A stretch of DNA of 64,000 nucleotides from Ketobacter sp. (GTDB lineage: Bacteria; Pseudomonadota; Gammaproteobacteria; Pseudomonadales; Ketobacteraceae), in assembly GCF_003671495.1 (NCBI RefSeq), contig NZ_RCHN01000001.1:1-64000 (forward strand), read 5' to 3'. Below the pieces are notes generated by a model. That model was not told the origin of the DNA. It saw only the letters and a list, made by a program, of their open reading frames with translations, and did no database searches. Below, piece after piece: positions 48,351 through 57,391 of this stretch. The first letter of the stretch is position 1. Each line of letters starts with the position of its first letter. The position numbers and the translations under genes were made by a program.

Positions 48351-48818
48351 TTAAAGCTTGGCCACGTCGCGGTGTTCATTGACCAAGGTAATGGCTTTGC
48401 TGGTGACCTTGTCCACTTCGGCAATCAGCTTGTCCAGGGAATCAAAGCCAAAGCGGTGCACGTCACGCAGGGTTTTATCCACCACAATCAACTTGCCCAC
48501 CACCACGATGGCACGGCCGAATCCTTCATGGGTGAGATTCACCATGGGCACTGCCATCAGGCCACACTCCAGCTCAATGGTGGAGGCAATGGCGTTGTAA
48601 TAGGCTTTGAGGCGCGAGATGGTGGTCTCATCAGGATCGCCCACGACCGGAATTTCCCGGCGTCGCTCTTTGGTCAGGATCATGGGGTCCAGCACTTTGG
48701 CATCGCTCCAGGTATCGTAGGTACCGTAGCTGTCCATTGCCCGCAGCTGGGTCACCACCTGCTTGACAAAGGGGTGGGTCATGAGTGGATTGGATTCTTC
48801 AACAACGGCGTCAGTCAT
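48351..48818 (-). CDS. NifX-associated nitrogen fixation protein (DUF269)
   Basis: 155 residues. The sequence FVKQVVTQLRAMDSYGTYDTW, VGDPDETTISRLKAYYNAIA and GFGRAIVVVGKLIVVDKTLRDVHRFGF are typical of DUF269. It is an almost obligate neighbour of nifENX; its biochemical role is not settled. It follows nifX with a 61-bp gap. Confidence 0.9.
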   Translation of the reverse strand: MTDAVVEESNPLMTHPFVKQVVTQLRAMDSYGTYDTWSDAKVLDPMILTKERRREIPVVGDPDETTISRLKAYYNAIASTIELECGLMAVPMVNLTHEGFGRAIVVVGKLIVVDKTLRDVHRFGFDSLDKLIAEVDKVTSKAITLVNEHRDVAKL

Positions 48819-48879
48819 GGTATGCCTCTCTATTACTCAGGTTACAAATGCCAAGGTTATTAATGTGTCAACAGTGCTT

Positions 48880-49356
48880 TCATTCCAGCCAGCCCTCTGC
48901 ATCCATGGCATCGAATTTGTCCGCCGCCATGGCCCGACCGCGCTGGATCGCTTTAGCCAACCAACTGGATGGCCCCTCTCTCAGCTCCTGCTGCAGACTC
49001 TCGATCAGATCTTCAATGCGGGCGCCCTCGGTGACCTTGACCGGTTGCACGCCCAGCTCCAGCAATTGCCGTACCGCAGAGGCACCACAGGCACGGCAAT
49101 AAACCGCGATACATCCCTGCAACAGTGCCAACTTGCCCGCCAGTTTGTCTTCGGTATCCTCCGGTGAGATTTCTGCGAATTCACTCACCGTCAACAATTG
49201 GGCTTGCCCCACATCCACGCCGTAAATAACAAAGGAGCTGGCCGAACCAAAATGCTGATCCACGACTTTGCGGTCCGACGACGCAAACGCCACTTTCATC
49301 AGGGTGGCACTTTGACTGTCGTCCAGCACTCTTAACTGCCGTGTCGGCCCCGCCAT
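48880..49356 (-). CDS. nifX: FeMo-cofactor carrier NifX
   Basis: 158 residues. NifX binds and stores NifB-co and the VK-cluster during FeMo-cofactor synthesis. The dinitrogenase FeMo-cofactor-binding fold is seen in LMKVAFASSDRKVVDQHFGSASSFVIYGV and CRACGASAVRQLLELGVQPVKV; GPSSWLAKAIQRGR closes it. The start ATG is 1 nt after the nifN stop. Confidence 0.93.
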   Translation of the reverse strand: MAGPTRQLRVLDDSQSATLMKVAFASSDRKVVDQHFGSASSFVIYGVDVGQAQLLTVSEFAEISPEDTEDKLAGKLALLQGCIAVYCRACGASAVRQLLELGVQPVKVTEGARIEDLIESLQQELREGPSSWLAKAIQRGRAMAADKFDAMDAEGWLE

Positions 49357-49357
49357 G

Positions 49358-50752
49358 CTAGTGACTCCACTGCTGCTGCCGGTTTTCAATGTACTGGGGT
49401 GAATCCTGTTTCTGGGCATAAACGGAATAGTAAGGTGCCGTTTCCTGGTGGTGGGCCATCACCAGATTGGCCAGGTCAAACAAGGCCTGGGCCGTACCCC
49501 GATAGCCAAACCAGCAGCGCTGGAATCCCCCCACCAGATCGTATTGAGGGAAACCCACCCGCAACATTGGAATGCCCAGGCGGCGTGCACTGGCCACCGC
49601 ATGACTGTTGCCCAACAAGAGTTGCGCCTGCTTTTCCGCAGCAACCTGTTCCAGGTCTTCCAGGTCACCGATATGAATCTGTTCGATGTCCAGATCACTA
49701 ATGGCCACGCCTTTTGCCGGCACCACGGCGGCCACCGTCTCTGCCCCCATGCCTTTCAACAAACGATGATAGCCGGCCAACATGTCCGGGTCGGCGGCAA
49801 TGGCCACGCGGGAATGGCCCAACATGAAGTGGGTGTCGAGCATGGCATCCTGCAACTGTTTGCGTTGTCGTTGCCAACGCTCCGGCACCGGATTGTTGCT
49901 CAGGTTGGCCAGGGTGGCGAACCAATCATCCACTTCATCCAATCCCATCAGGTGGCCGAAACGAAAGGCAGGGATATCGCATTTCTTGCGCAACAGTTCC
50001 GCCGAGCTGAACAGGCTCTCACCCACCGCCAGCGTGGCGATGCTTTCACAGGCGGTAGCGATGTCGGCAACCGACACGCCCCCGGTGGTGAGCGGATTGT
50101 GCGGGCTGTCATCCAAGTGGCCATCCAGGGAACCGGACAGGTCCGGAATCAGCAGCGGGCGCAAGCCAAAACTTTCAATGCTTTCCGCCACGAACTCCAA
50201 ATCCCCCGGCGTGAGGTTGGCCCCGCACAGTACATTCACCTGGCGTTGACGCAGTCCTTTGCGGGACTTGTCGTCGGGCACCAGTGTTTCGATAATGCCT
50301 TTGACCGCGAGGGCAAACCCGCTTTCAAAGCTGCCGGAGAAATCCGGAGTGTTCACCGCCACCACAGCGGTTTTTTCGTATTGCGGATACTTCTGGCGAA
50401 AATCCCAGACACCCCGTTTAATGTCTGCACCCTGGGTTTCAGCCAACCCGGTGGTGACCAAACCGATGATGGACGGATTGCTTTTTTCGCAGATGGTTTT
50501 CAGGGCTTCAGTAACATTGCCATCAGCGCCCATCACCGAGCTCACCTGATCCATGGCAGTGGTTTGCAACGGTACCGGCTCGCGAAAATGGCGCACAAAG
50601 AAAACCTTGGCAAAGGCCGTGCAGCCCTGGGAGCCATGCATTAGCGGCATGGAACGCGCTATGCCCAGGAACGCCAGGGCACCGCCCACGGTCTGACTGG
50701 TTTTCAGCGGGCTGACGGACAAAGGTTTTTTTCGTTTGATGATTTCCGGCAT
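49358..50752 (-). CDS. nifN: FeMo-cofactor scaffold subunit NifN
   Basis: 464 residues, the NifK-like partner of NifE. NifEN is the scaffold on which NifB-co becomes FeMo-cofactor. Visible cluster ligand region: [21 protein letters not shown] near residue 38, followed by [13 protein letters not shown]. The N-terminus [27 protein letters not shown] is conserved. 12 bp after nifE. Confidence 0.95.
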   Translation of the reverse strand: MPEIIKRKKPLSVSPLKTSQTVGGALAFLGIARSMPLMHGSQGCTAFAKVFFVRHFREPVPLQTTAMDQVSSVMGADGNVTEALKTICEKSNPSIIGLVTTGLAETQGADIKRGVWDFRQKYPQYEKTAVVAVNTPDFSGSFESGFALAVKGIIETLVPDDKSRKGLRQRQVNVLCGANLTPGDLEFVAESIESFGLRPLLIPDLSGSLDGHLDDSPHNPLTTGGVSVADIATACESIATLAVGESLFSSAELLRKKCDIPAFRFGHLMGLDEVDDWFATLANLSNNPVPERWQRQRKQLQDAMLDTHFMLGHSRVAIAADPDMLAGYHRLLKGMGAETVAAVVPAKGVAISDLDIEQIHIGDLEDLEQVAAEKQAQLLLGNSHAVASARRLGIPMLRVGFPQYDLVGGFQRCWFGYRGTAQALFDLANLVMAHHQETAPYYSVYAQKQDSPQYIENRQQQWSH

Positions 50753-50764
50753 GATGGGCTCCTG

Positions 50765-52171
50765 TTATCCGTTCACCGTCAATAACTCACCGGCCGTGGT
50801 GGCCCAGGGTGCTGGTCGGCGTACTGCCGCCCACACCGGGCTTTCCAGGGTCAGGGTCAATTGCCGCACCAGTTCCAGCATGCCCTGGTAGCCGGCATAA
50901 CCGAACTCCCGCTCCTGGTTGATGTCGAGGAAGGGAATCTTGGCTTTCAACGCGGTGTACATGTTACGGCCGCCGGCAATCAGGATATCGGCTTTGTATT
51001 CCGCCACGGTGTCCAACAACACTTTGGGATTGCCTTCATCCAGCATTTTGACGTCGTCGCCCATCAGTTCACGGATACGGGCTTTGTCTTCCTCAGTGGA
51101 TTTTTTGGTTCCGGTGGCCACCACTTTCATGCCCAGATCCTGCAGGGCCGAAATCACCGACCAGGATTTCACGCCTCCGGTGTACAGCAGCACCCGCTTG
51201 CCATTGAGTCGTTCACGCCAGGGTTCCAATGCCGCCCGCACCCGTTTCTCTTCGCGCTCAATCAAGACTTCGGTGCGCCGGGTAAGATCAGCGTCGCCGA
51301 TCAGGCGGGCCACTTCCCGCAGCGCGTGGGAGGTATCGGTGATGCCGTAAAAACTGCCTTCAAACCAGGGAATCCGATACCGTTCTTCCATTTTGCGGGC
51401 CACGTTCAACATGGCTTTGGAACACACCATCATGTTGACTTCCGCCTGATGCATGGTTTGCACTTCGCGGAAGCGGGCATCGCCGGACAAGGTGCACAAC
51501 ACCCGGATACCGAGCTCGTCAAACAGGGGCAGCACATGCCAGAACTCCCCGGCAATGTTGTACTCCCCGATCAGATTGATGTCGTGCACCGTGATGCCCG
51601 GGCGCTCTGTTCCCTCCGGCAGTGGATCTTTGTCGCGGGTGCCGATCACATAGCGCACCATGGCATCACCGGCGATGCGGTTGCCCAGATTTTTGGTGCC
51701 ATAGAAGCCGGCGGCGTCGATGGGCACCACCGGTACGTTCCACTTTTCCTGCGCCGCCTTGCACACCGCATCGATGTCATCGCCGATCAGCGCCGGCACG
51801 CAGGTGTTGTAGACGAACACAGCCGGCGGTTGATGATCTTCGATGGCTTGCTTGATGGAATGGAACAAACGCTTTTCTGCCCGCCCCATGACCACGTCCT
51901 GTTCAGTGAGGTCGGTGGTCATGCCGATACGATACAGATCCGGTCCGCTGGAGCGGGTTCCCCGGTTATCCCAGGAACTGCCGGCACAGGCGATCGGGCC
52001 ATGCACAATGTGCGCGACGTCGGCGATGGGCAGCAACGCGATCTGGGCGCCATCGAACGCACAACCCCCGGCGGTGGAACCGGGCTTGGGTTTGGCACAA
52101 CCGGATTTCTCCTTCTTGTTGTGCTCGCAAGCGGGCTCATCCAACAGTTCTGCAATATCCTTGGCTTTCAT
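50765..52171 (-). CDS. nifE: FeMo-cofactor scaffold subunit NifE
   Basis: 468 residues, NifD-like half of the NifEN scaffold. FeS ligand regions [15 protein letters not shown] near residue 36, [16 protein letters not shown] near 60, and [11 protein letters not shown] near 122 are intact, and the C-terminal half has [15 protein letters not shown]. The ATG at 52171 ([13 protein letters not shown]) is the family start; a sigma-54 promoter lies 50 bp upstream. It heads the nifENX-DUF269-DUF683-fdxB-ferredoxin-DUF364 operon. Confidence 0.95.
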   Translation of the reverse strand: MKAKDIAELLDEPACEHNKKEKSGCAKPKPGSTAGGCAFDGAQIALLPIADVAHIVHGPIACAGSSWDNRGTRSSGPDLYRIGMTTDLTEQDVVMGRAEKRLFHSIKQAIEDHQPPAVFVYNTCVPALIGDDIDAVCKAAQEKWNVPVVPIDAAGFYGTKNLGNRIAGDAMVRYVIGTRDKDPLPEGTERPGITVHDINLIGEYNIAGEFWHVLPLFDELGIRVLCTLSGDARFREVQTMHQAEVNMMVCSKAMLNVARKMEERYRIPWFEGSFYGITDTSHALREVARLIGDADLTRRTEVLIEREEKRVRAALEPWRERLNGKRVLLYTGGVKSWSVISALQDLGMKVVATGTKKSTEEDKARIRELMGDDVKMLDEGNPKVLLDTVAEYKADILIAGGRNMYTALKAKIPFLDINQEREFGYAGYQGMLELVRQLTLTLESPVWAAVRRPAPWATTAGELLTVNG

Positions 52172-52220
52172 GACGCGACCTCTCGTAATGGCTGACAACA
52201 GCAACCGCAAACAGCTTGGC

Positions 52221-52236
52221 TGCAACCGCCATACCA
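52221..52236 (-). promoter_or_regulatory. Sigma-54 promoter of nifENX
   Basis: On the minus strand TGGTATGGCGGTTGCA has GG/GC at the required spacing and a full TTGCA -12 box; the -24 box departs from TGGCAC at two bases. It lies about 50 bp before the nifE start. Confidence 0.75.
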
Positions 52237-52281
52237 GATGATAAAACGCTGATTTTTAAGGGCTTAGCCCGCCTTTGGCTG

Positions 52282-52297
52282 TGTCGACATTACGACA
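52282..52297. promoter_or_regulatory. NifA-type upstream activator site, nifE-proximal
   Basis: TGTCG-ACATTA-CGACA, extended symmetric site. It lies 46 bp from the nifE promoter and 191 bp from the divergent sigma-54 promoter at 52488. Confidence 0.75.
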
Positions 52298-52363
52298 ATG
52301 CGCCGGGCTTTGCAGGGTCTGCGACAGAATGGCTGGCGTTGGCGGGCCTGGCCCTTCAGTTTC

Positions 52364-52379
52364 TGTGGGGTTTGCGACA
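52364..52379. promoter_or_regulatory. NifA-type upstream activator site between the divergent promoters
   Basis: TGT-GGGGTTTGCG-ACA fits TGT-N10-ACA. It is 128 bp from the nifE promoter and 109 bp from the promoter at 52488, so it could serve both. Confidence 0.7.
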
Positions 52380-52487
52380 AATACGATACAGGGAGGTGAC
52401 TCCGGACCCGCGCCACAGTGCACGCGGATGCGGTTAAGATGTTGAAAGCAAAGCCGTTACCAACGCTGCACACACAGCAAGGGACAA

Positions 52488-52503
52488 GGGCACAGGGTTT
52501 GCA
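52488..52503 (+). promoter_or_regulatory. Sigma-54 promoter directed away from nifE
   Basis: GGGCACAGGGTTTGCA matches the sigma-54 consensus at every position but the first (G for T), with correct GG/GC spacing. Downstream lies only the 39-codon mini-ORF at 52542. Confidence 0.7.
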
Positions 52504-52541
52504 CCGCTGATCCAGAAGCGTCTGACATGCAGGAGTCTGAC

Positions 52542-52661
52542 ATGCGAACCAAACCGGCTCACACATTGTTGAAACCGGTGCTGATGTGGATCGTCATCAT
52601 CAGCTACCTCACCCTGGGCGATCCGCAAGTGAATCAGATGATCGCGTTAGCCCTGCCTTAG
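52542..52661 (+). CDS. 39-residue candidate membrane microprotein, divergent from nifE
   Basis: Encodes MRTKPAHTLLKPVL followed by a hydrophobic helix (MWIVIISYLTLG) and a short polar/hydrophobic tail (DPQVNQMIALALP). A basic N-terminus plus one membrane-spanning segment suggests a small inner membrane protein. AGGAG lies 6 nt before the ATG, and a sigma-54 promoter ends 38 bp before it, giving a leader of about 28 nt. An in-frame ATG at 52527 sits in an exact 11-bp repeat of the same context (GTCTGACATGC at 52520 and 52535) but lacks a ribosome binding site. I know of no named nif gene that matches. Confidence 0.55.
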   Translation: MRTKPAHTLLKPVLMWIVIISYLTLGDPQVNQMIALALP

Positions 52662-52666
52662 CAGGG
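52651..52666 (+). terminator. Hairpin overlapping the mini-ORF stop
   Basis: CCCTGC-CTTA-GCAGGG includes the stop codon in its loop. Short stem and no T-run, so termination is uncertain; it separates the mini-ORF from a convergent gene. Confidence 0.4.
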
Positions 52667-52696
52667 CGGGCAGTAAAGGGCGGGTAGAAAAGGGCC

Positions 52697-53632
52697 TTAG
52701 TTCGTCACCAGGCGATACAGGCGGGGGATGTTGCCTTTCACCCGGTTGGCACTGCGGGGAAAATACAGGTTGTAGAAATAGCCGTTCCAATACAATCGGT
52801 ATTCGAAGTCGATTTCGCTACCGTCCAGGGTGATATTTTCTGCAACGGCGGCGCTCACCGGTTCCAGGCGATAAATCCAGGGAATGGAGGCTGCCGCCGT
52901 CAGTTCACCAAAATGATCCCGCGTCGCCGTCGTTGCCGTCACGTCCAGGTACAGAGTGAACGCCTCCACCCCATTGCAAACCGGAAATCCACTGTCACCG
53001 TACATCACGTTCACCTCCGGTTCCACCGTGATGCTGAGAGTACGGTTGTCATGCCAGCGGATCACCGGTGTATAGCCGTGACCGGCGCTGTCCACATCCA
53101 GCTGGTAATCCATTTCCGCCAGGGTTTCTTCCGGCACCCCGAATTCACGCTCGAACTCCATGCAATCGGCCATGATTTGCGACGGCCACTGCGTCTTGTC
53201 CAGGACACTGAAAGCATGCTCATTCACAAATCCACCACTGATAGCAGCACCATCGGACATCCGATACAAACGCACATTGTGATCGAAGAAGGTGGAACTG
53301 AATTGAAAGCTGTATACCGCCAGCAGGCGATTGTCCGGCGAGGGTATCAGGGAAACAATACTTTCGGAGTAACCGTCGTAGGTGGCCATGGCCGAGTTCA
53401 CCAGGGTTGCACGCTGAGGCGACAGGCTGGTGAGCCTCGCCATCTGGAGTGTTTCCGCTCCGGTGGTGGCATCGACGTTGACCATGGCAAAGCCGGCCCG
53501 GCCGGTGGGAAACACCGGTTCCAGACGATAGATGGGTTTAACGATTATGGGATCGAGCAACTCCAGCGCCAAGCTAACGGAAGCATAACAACTCAGCAGT
53601 AAAGCAGACAGAACGGCAGGCAGAACACGCAT
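52697..53632 (-). CDS. Exported hypothetical protein
   Basis: 311 residues, not recognised. MRVLPAVLSALLLSCYASVSLALELLD is a signal peptide, possibly with Cys-anchoring (LLSC). The mature part is beta-rich, and the phrase IYRLEPV appears twice (near 35 and 270), with LYRLVTN at the end, so it may contain a divergent repeat. Residues of note: few Cys (ADCMEF, FPVCNG), which could form a disulfide. The ATG at 53632 follows GGAGACC. It interrupts the nif genes and has no evident nif link. Confidence 0.6.
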   Translation of the reverse strand: MRVLPAVLSALLLSCYASVSLALELLDPIIVKPIYRLEPVFPTGRAGFAMVNVDATTGAETLQMARLTSLSPQRATLVNSAMATYDGYSESIVSLIPSPDNRLLAVYSFQFSSTFFDHNVRLYRMSDGAAISGGFVNEHAFSVLDKTQWPSQIMADCMEFEREFGVPEETLAEMDYQLDVDSAGHGYTPVIRWHDNRTLSITVEPEVNVMYGDSGFPVCNGVEAFTLYLDVTATTATRDHFGELTAAASIPWIYRLEPVSAAVAENITLDGSEIDFEYRLYWNGYFYNLYFPRSANRVKGNIPRLYRLVTN

Positions 53633-53754
53633 AACAGGGTCTCCGGCGGCGATGAACAATGCGAGCCCCATTATAGGCGGACCCCGGCAGATGAAAACAC
53701 CACAGGCTGCCGCTCCGTTCTGTGTATTTTTACCCGCTCGCGGAAAATAAAAGA

Positions 53755-55386
53755 TCAGCGGAGTTTGGCTGGGTACGGCGGCAGCGTGGTGATCCGATGG
53801 TCCACCAGCGGACCCCCCACGGTGAAATGATACAGACTTTGCAGGGTGTGATCGGTTAAGCCCAGTAGCTCGTGCACGGGGTCATCAAAATAGCAGCCGA
53901 TGCCCGTGCCACGTACACCAGCGGCTTCCGCTTCCAGATACAGGCTCTGGCCGAGGCTGCCTGCTTCCCAGAACAACTCCCGATAACGCCAGGGGCCAGC
54001 GGCAAGAACCGGCTCGAACTCCGCCAGCATGGCCACACTGAAGCAACTGTCGCCGGCGATGGCCTGTTGGCAGCTGAGCCTGGCGATGGTACGTTCCGCT
54101 CGGGCCAATAGGAGTTGATACAGGGGCACCGTGTCCGGTGCTGCGCTGACCGTTTGCCACTGAAACTCGGCACGCATCTGATCTCGCATCAAGGCCAGTC
54201 CGTGTTCACTGCGGGGCAACGCATACAACCCTGGCGCCAGCCCCTCCACCCGATGAATGAACAACACCAGATGCAGGCGCGGCGCCCAGGGCAAAGCATT
54301 CCAGGGGGCAAAACGGGGCCGTGCCACCAGCTGATCCAGCATCCGCAGAAACGCATCCAGCGGCAGCCAGGTGGTCCCATCGAAGGCCTGGGCAGAACGG
54401 CGTCGACGCAACAGTTCGGCAGCGCTGCGGGTGCACGCGGAGGCCAGCATCGGGACCGACTCCACCATGACAGGCGGGATCTGCGTTTCCGTTTGCATAT
54501 CGGTCGGCACTGGACGCTCACTGGCGGCCGCCACCTCATCGATGACCGGCCAATGATAAAGCGGTTTGGGGTCCAGCCGATTGGCCTTGCCCTGCCAGTG
54601 CCCCCCTTGCGCCCACGCCAACAATTCGAGAGCCTCTGACGGTTGTGTTGAATACGTCTGAGCAGTGTGTACCCTCAGCAGCACATCGGAATGTTCCTGT
54701 TCCACCTGCTGGAAATCCGCCTCCCGATCCAATCCCAACAGGGTAGCCAATGCGGCGTCACCCCAGTGCAGCTCGGTGCCCACGCTCCAACCCAACGCCG
54801 CGGCCCCATAGCTGATGGCCGCCATGGCATGCCCCACGTCGTGTTGGCAGTAACGGAAAGCCCGCTCACCATATTTCCAGGCTTCACGCCAGTGTACAGA
54901 ACTGAATCCGATGTGCAGAGCAGGCTCCGCATTGCTACCGGCATCAAACCGGCAACGCTGCTCCAGGGCATGCAGATCCGCGCGATAATGATAAACACCG
55001 TCCCGCAAACCCTCCACACCCACAGCCACAACATAGGTTTCCGTGGGATGCAGGTTGCCACTGGACGGATTCACCCGCAACGACCAGCGAGCCGTGCCGT
55101 AGTGCTTCCAGGCCGACAACGCCACCGACGTCTCCAGCAGAACGGCCACATTGTGCAGAGTCAACGGGTGCGCTGCGATGGTCGCAGCCTCGCTCAGGGC
55201 ACGGTAGGGCAGCGTCTGCTGATCCGCCAACAGGGGCAGATCGATGAGAGAGGCCTCGTCATAGCGCCGGAACGGGTCCGGCTGCGCATCCCAGTCCAGA
55301 GTGTCCGGCCCCTGGGCATAGCCGTCCAGGCGATGCTTGGTGCGGTCGTGGTAATCCAGAACGATGCGAAGCGGCGACCGGCTCAT
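53755..55386 (-). CDS. SagB-type dehydrogenase with tandem nitroreductase domains
   Basis: 543 residues, two flavin (FMN) nitroreductase-fold domains. The first (about 65-260) has VNPSSGNLHPTETYVV, the SagB/ThcOx signature, and ISYGAAALGWSVGTELHWGD; the second (about 320-530) has RRRRSAQAFDGTTWLPL, FWEAGSLGQSLYLEAEAAGVRGTGIGCYFDD and LYHFTVGGP. Relatives oxidise azolines in peptide toxins, but no precursor peptide or cyclodehydratase gene is nearby. Nine bp after the NifZ-like gene, so probably co-transcribed within the nif region; a redox role there is inference. Confidence 0.8.
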   Translation of the reverse strand: MSRSPLRIVLDYHDRTKHRLDGYAQGPDTLDWDAQPDPFRRYDEASLIDLPLLADQQTLPYRALSEAATIAAHPLTLHNVAVLLETSVALSAWKHYGTARWSLRVNPSSGNLHPTETYVVAVGVEGLRDGVYHYRADLHALEQRCRFDAGSNAEPALHIGFSSVHWREAWKYGERAFRYCQHDVGHAMAAISYGAAALGWSVGTELHWGDAALATLLGLDREADFQQVEQEHSDVLLRVHTAQTYSTQPSEALELLAWAQGGHWQGKANRLDPKPLYHWPVIDEVAAASERPVPTDMQTETQIPPVMVESVPMLASACTRSAAELLRRRRSAQAFDGTTWLPLDAFLRMLDQLVARPRFAPWNALPWAPRLHLVLFIHRVEGLAPGLYALPRSEHGLALMRDQMRAEFQWQTVSAAPDTVPLYQLLLARAERTIARLSCQQAIAGDSCFSVAMLAEFEPVLAAGPWRYRELFWEAGSLGQSLYLEAEAAGVRGTGIGCYFDDPVHELLGLTDHTLQSLYHFTVGGPLVDHRITTLPPYPAKLR

Positions 55387-55395
55387 CCAGCCGCT

Positions 55396-55671
55396 CTACC
55401 CATGATGGCTGTAGGGCACAATGGGCGTGGCGCTGAGTTCATGCTCCAGGCAGGTCACCGGTGGCCCCAGCTCGCCGTTGGGCAGTTGAAAGCTCACCAG
55501 GAACAGCTCCTCATTGGGGTTCTCTTCCAAATGCCCGGTGTTGATCAACATCCCCATGGTGCCCACTTCGGCAAAAATCTCGTTCTCATCCGCATGCGGT
55601 ACAGAACCGTCATTCACGATGCGCACGGCCGCGAAAACCGCGTCGCCATTGTGTACATGTCGCAGACTCAT
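55396..55671 (-). CDS. Short NifZ-like domain protein
   Basis: 91 residues. NGDAVFAAVRIVNDGSVPHA, VGTMGMLINTGHL, LFLVSFQL and PPVTCLEHELS follow the NifZ pattern (GD-V...I-NDG--P, G--G-V---G, Y-V-F, V-C---EL) in a single half-domain. It is distinct from the full NifZ at 39980. It starts the pair with the SagB-type gene. A NifA-type site lies 21 bp upstream of its ATG. Confidence 0.6.
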   Translation of the reverse strand: MSLRHVHNGDAVFAAVRIVNDGSVPHADENEIFAEVGTMGMLINTGHLEENPNEELFLVSFQLPNGELGPPVTCLEHELSATPIVPYSHHG

Positions 55672-55691
55672 GACTGAACGCCCTCCTCAAT

Positions 55692-55707
55692 TGTCGCAAA
55701 ACCGACA
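55692..55707. promoter_or_regulatory. NifA-type site upstream of the NifZ-like gene
   Basis: TGTCG-CAAAAC-CGACA, extended symmetric form as at 36886, 46180 and 52282. It is too close to the gene start (21 bp) to leave room for a sigma-54 promoter between them. Confidence 0.6.
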
Positions 55708-55893
55708 TAACCCACACGATACCCGATCAGTAACCATAACATCATCATACTGGCGCTCCCTGTGATTGCAGGACGTTCAGATTCAGATAGATACAGCCCA
55801 TCGGGCTGTGATCTTGATGCACGTCGCTGGAATAAAACTGTCAATAAGACCGTCAGCACCGTCGGATTCACCGGCGGTGCTCTCAAGGGGAAT

Positions 55894-55909
55894 TGCAAAA
55901 GGTTTGCCA
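55894..55909 (-). promoter_or_regulatory. Possible sigma-54 promoter for the NifZ-like/SagB pair
   Basis: Minus strand TGGCAAACCTTTTGCA has correct GG/GC spacing with one mismatch in the -24 box. It would give a leader of about 210 nt, and the NifA site at 55692 would then lie downstream of the start, which is unusual. The rest of the 286-bp gap shows nothing else. Confidence 0.4.
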
Positions 55910-55957
55910 GTACTTGAAAGCCGTACCGGATTACGTGAAAGAAGAGTGGTGAAAGGG

Positions 55958-56179
55958 TTATTTTTTGCCGAAGCGATCGCGAAATTCCTGAACCACGATG
56001 GGCCAGAAATCGCGAATGTTTTCCCACTTGTGATCCATTTCCTGCAGGTGATCATCCAGGTGATCGATACTTTCGTGTTGTTCCTCGGCCACCGCCTGAT
56101 TCAGCTGCTGCTTCAGTTGAGCCAGGGCAGCTTCCATTTCGCCAATCTTCTGTTCCAGCTCCCGACGTTTTGCACTCAT
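55958..56179 (-). CDS. Small coiled-coil protein paired with Na+/Pi symporter 1
   Basis: 73 residues. The N-terminal half is a heptad-rich helix (KRRELEQKIGEMEAALAQLK); the C-terminal half carries HESIDHLDDHLQEMDHKWEN followed by IRDFWPIVVQEFRDRFG. The same C-terminal pattern (IDHLD--LQ-MD-KWEN-R-FWPIV--E-R--FG) recurs in the protein at 58131. The ATG follows GGAG and lies 21 bp after the symporter stop. Unknown family to me; repeated pairing suggests an accessory subunit. Confidence 0.7.
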   Translation of the reverse strand: MSAKRRELEQKIGEMEAALAQLKQQLNQAVAEEQHESIDHLDDHLQEMDHKWENIRDFWPIVVQEFRDRFGKK

Positions 56180-56200
56180 GATCAAGACTCCACAGGCGGA

Positions 56201-57391
56201 TCAGCCCAACATCCAATTGCTCAGGCCAATCAATAAAAACGGCACCAGGAAGAATATCCCTCCGATGTAGGCCAGCGCCACCAGCTTGTTACCCACCGCC
56301 ACATCCGCCAACTTCTCCGCGCCTTTGATGGGCAGTTCCCGCAGAAAGGGTACGCTGTAAATCACCACCACACCCAACACATTATAGAACAGATGCACCA
56401 GGGCAATTTGCAGGGCAAACACCGCGTTGGGACCGGTAATGGCCGTGGCCGCCAACAGGGCGGTAATGCAGGTGCCGATATTGGCCCCCAGGGTGAATGG
56501 GTACACCTGCCGCAGCGAAAACACGCCACTGCCGGCCAGGGGCACCACCAGGCTGGTGGTGGTGGAGCTGGACTGCACCAGTACAGTGACCACCGTACCC
56601 GAGGCAATGCCGCTCAACGGTCCGTGCCCTACCGCCGAATGCAGAATCTGCTTGGCGCGCCCCACCATGATGGATTTCAGCAGCTTGCCGATAAAGGTGA
56701 TGACCACAAAGATGGCCAGCACACCCAACGCAATCATAATGCCGCCGGAAAGCTCCACCGGTAACCCCGCCAGGGCGGTTTTGATGAATTCCACCGGCGG
56801 TTTGACGATGGGTTTGATGAAGTTCAGCCCTTTCATGGACAGGGACTCCGCCCCCACCAGATAGGACGACGCCCACCCCCCCAGTCGCTCCAGGAGGCCG
56901 AACATAATTTCCAGGGGCAGGAAAATCAGCACACACAGTATATTGAAGAAGTCGTGAATGGTGGCGGCGGAGAACGCCCGGCGAAATTCCTCACCCCGAC
57001 GCACATGGCCCAGGCTGACAATGGTGTTGGTGATGGTGGTACCGATGTTGGCGCCCATCACCATGGGAATGGCGATGCCCACCGGCAGGCCACCGGCCAC
57101 CAGGCCGACGATGATGGAGGTCACGGTACTGGAGGACTGAATCAGTGCGGTGGCCACGGTGCCCACCACCAACCCGGCCACCGGATTGCTGGCAAAGGCA
57201 AACAGCTCCCGGGCATGATCCCCCGCCGCCAGTTTGAAGCCCCCCCCAATCAGGGACACCGCCACCAGCAGCAGGTACACCAAGCCGGCAATCTGAATCC
57301 ATTTCAACCAGGTGGGCCCTTGGGCCAGTTCGGCCACACGGCTGTCAACAAGATCGGGGGCGGGGGCGGTCAGGACCGTTTCCTTGGACAT
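56201..57391 (-). CDS. Na+/phosphate symporter (NptA-type), copy 1
   Basis: 396-residue inner membrane protein of the Na/Pi cotransporter II family. The inverted-repeat signature QSSS occurs twice: VATALIQSSSTVTSIIVGL near residue 75 and VTVLVQSSSTTTSLVVPLA near 275, and GANIGTTITNTIVSL / GANIGTCITALLAAT mark the two halves. No PhoU-like C-terminal domain, unlike E. coli YjbB. The start at 57391 (MSKETVL) is before the first hydrophobic segment. Very like copy 2 at 58391 in both protein and DNA, so the pair is a duplication. Confidence 0.88.
   Translation of the reverse strand: MSKETVLTAPAPDLVDSRVAELAQGPTWLKWIQIAGLVYLLLVAVSLIGGGFKLAAGDHARELFAFASNPVAGLVVGTVATALIQSSSTVTSIIVGLVAGGLPVGIAIPMVMGANIGTTITNTIVSLGHVRRGEEFRRAFSAATIHDFFNILCVLIFLPLEIMFGLLERLGGWASSYLVGAESLSMKGLNFIKPIVKPPVEFIKTALAGLPVELSGGIMIALGVLAIFVVITFIGKLLKSIMVGRAKQILHSAVGHGPLSGIASGTVVTVLVQSSSTTTSLVVPLAGSGVFSLRQVYPFTLGANIGTCITALLAATAITGPNAVFALQIALVHLFYNVLGVVVIYSVPFLRELPIKGAEKLADVAVGNKLVALAYIGGIFFLVPFLLIGLSNWMLG

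Noticed and set aside
52311-52326. Third NifA-like site (TGC-N10-ACA) between nifE and the mini-ORF
   Set aside because: The left half is TGC; kept only as a possible degenerate site.
55766-56236. Plus-strand ORF of 156 codons next to the NifA site at 55692
   Set aside because: It runs antisense through the conserved coiled-coil gene and has no sigma-54 promoter or ribosome binding site of its own.
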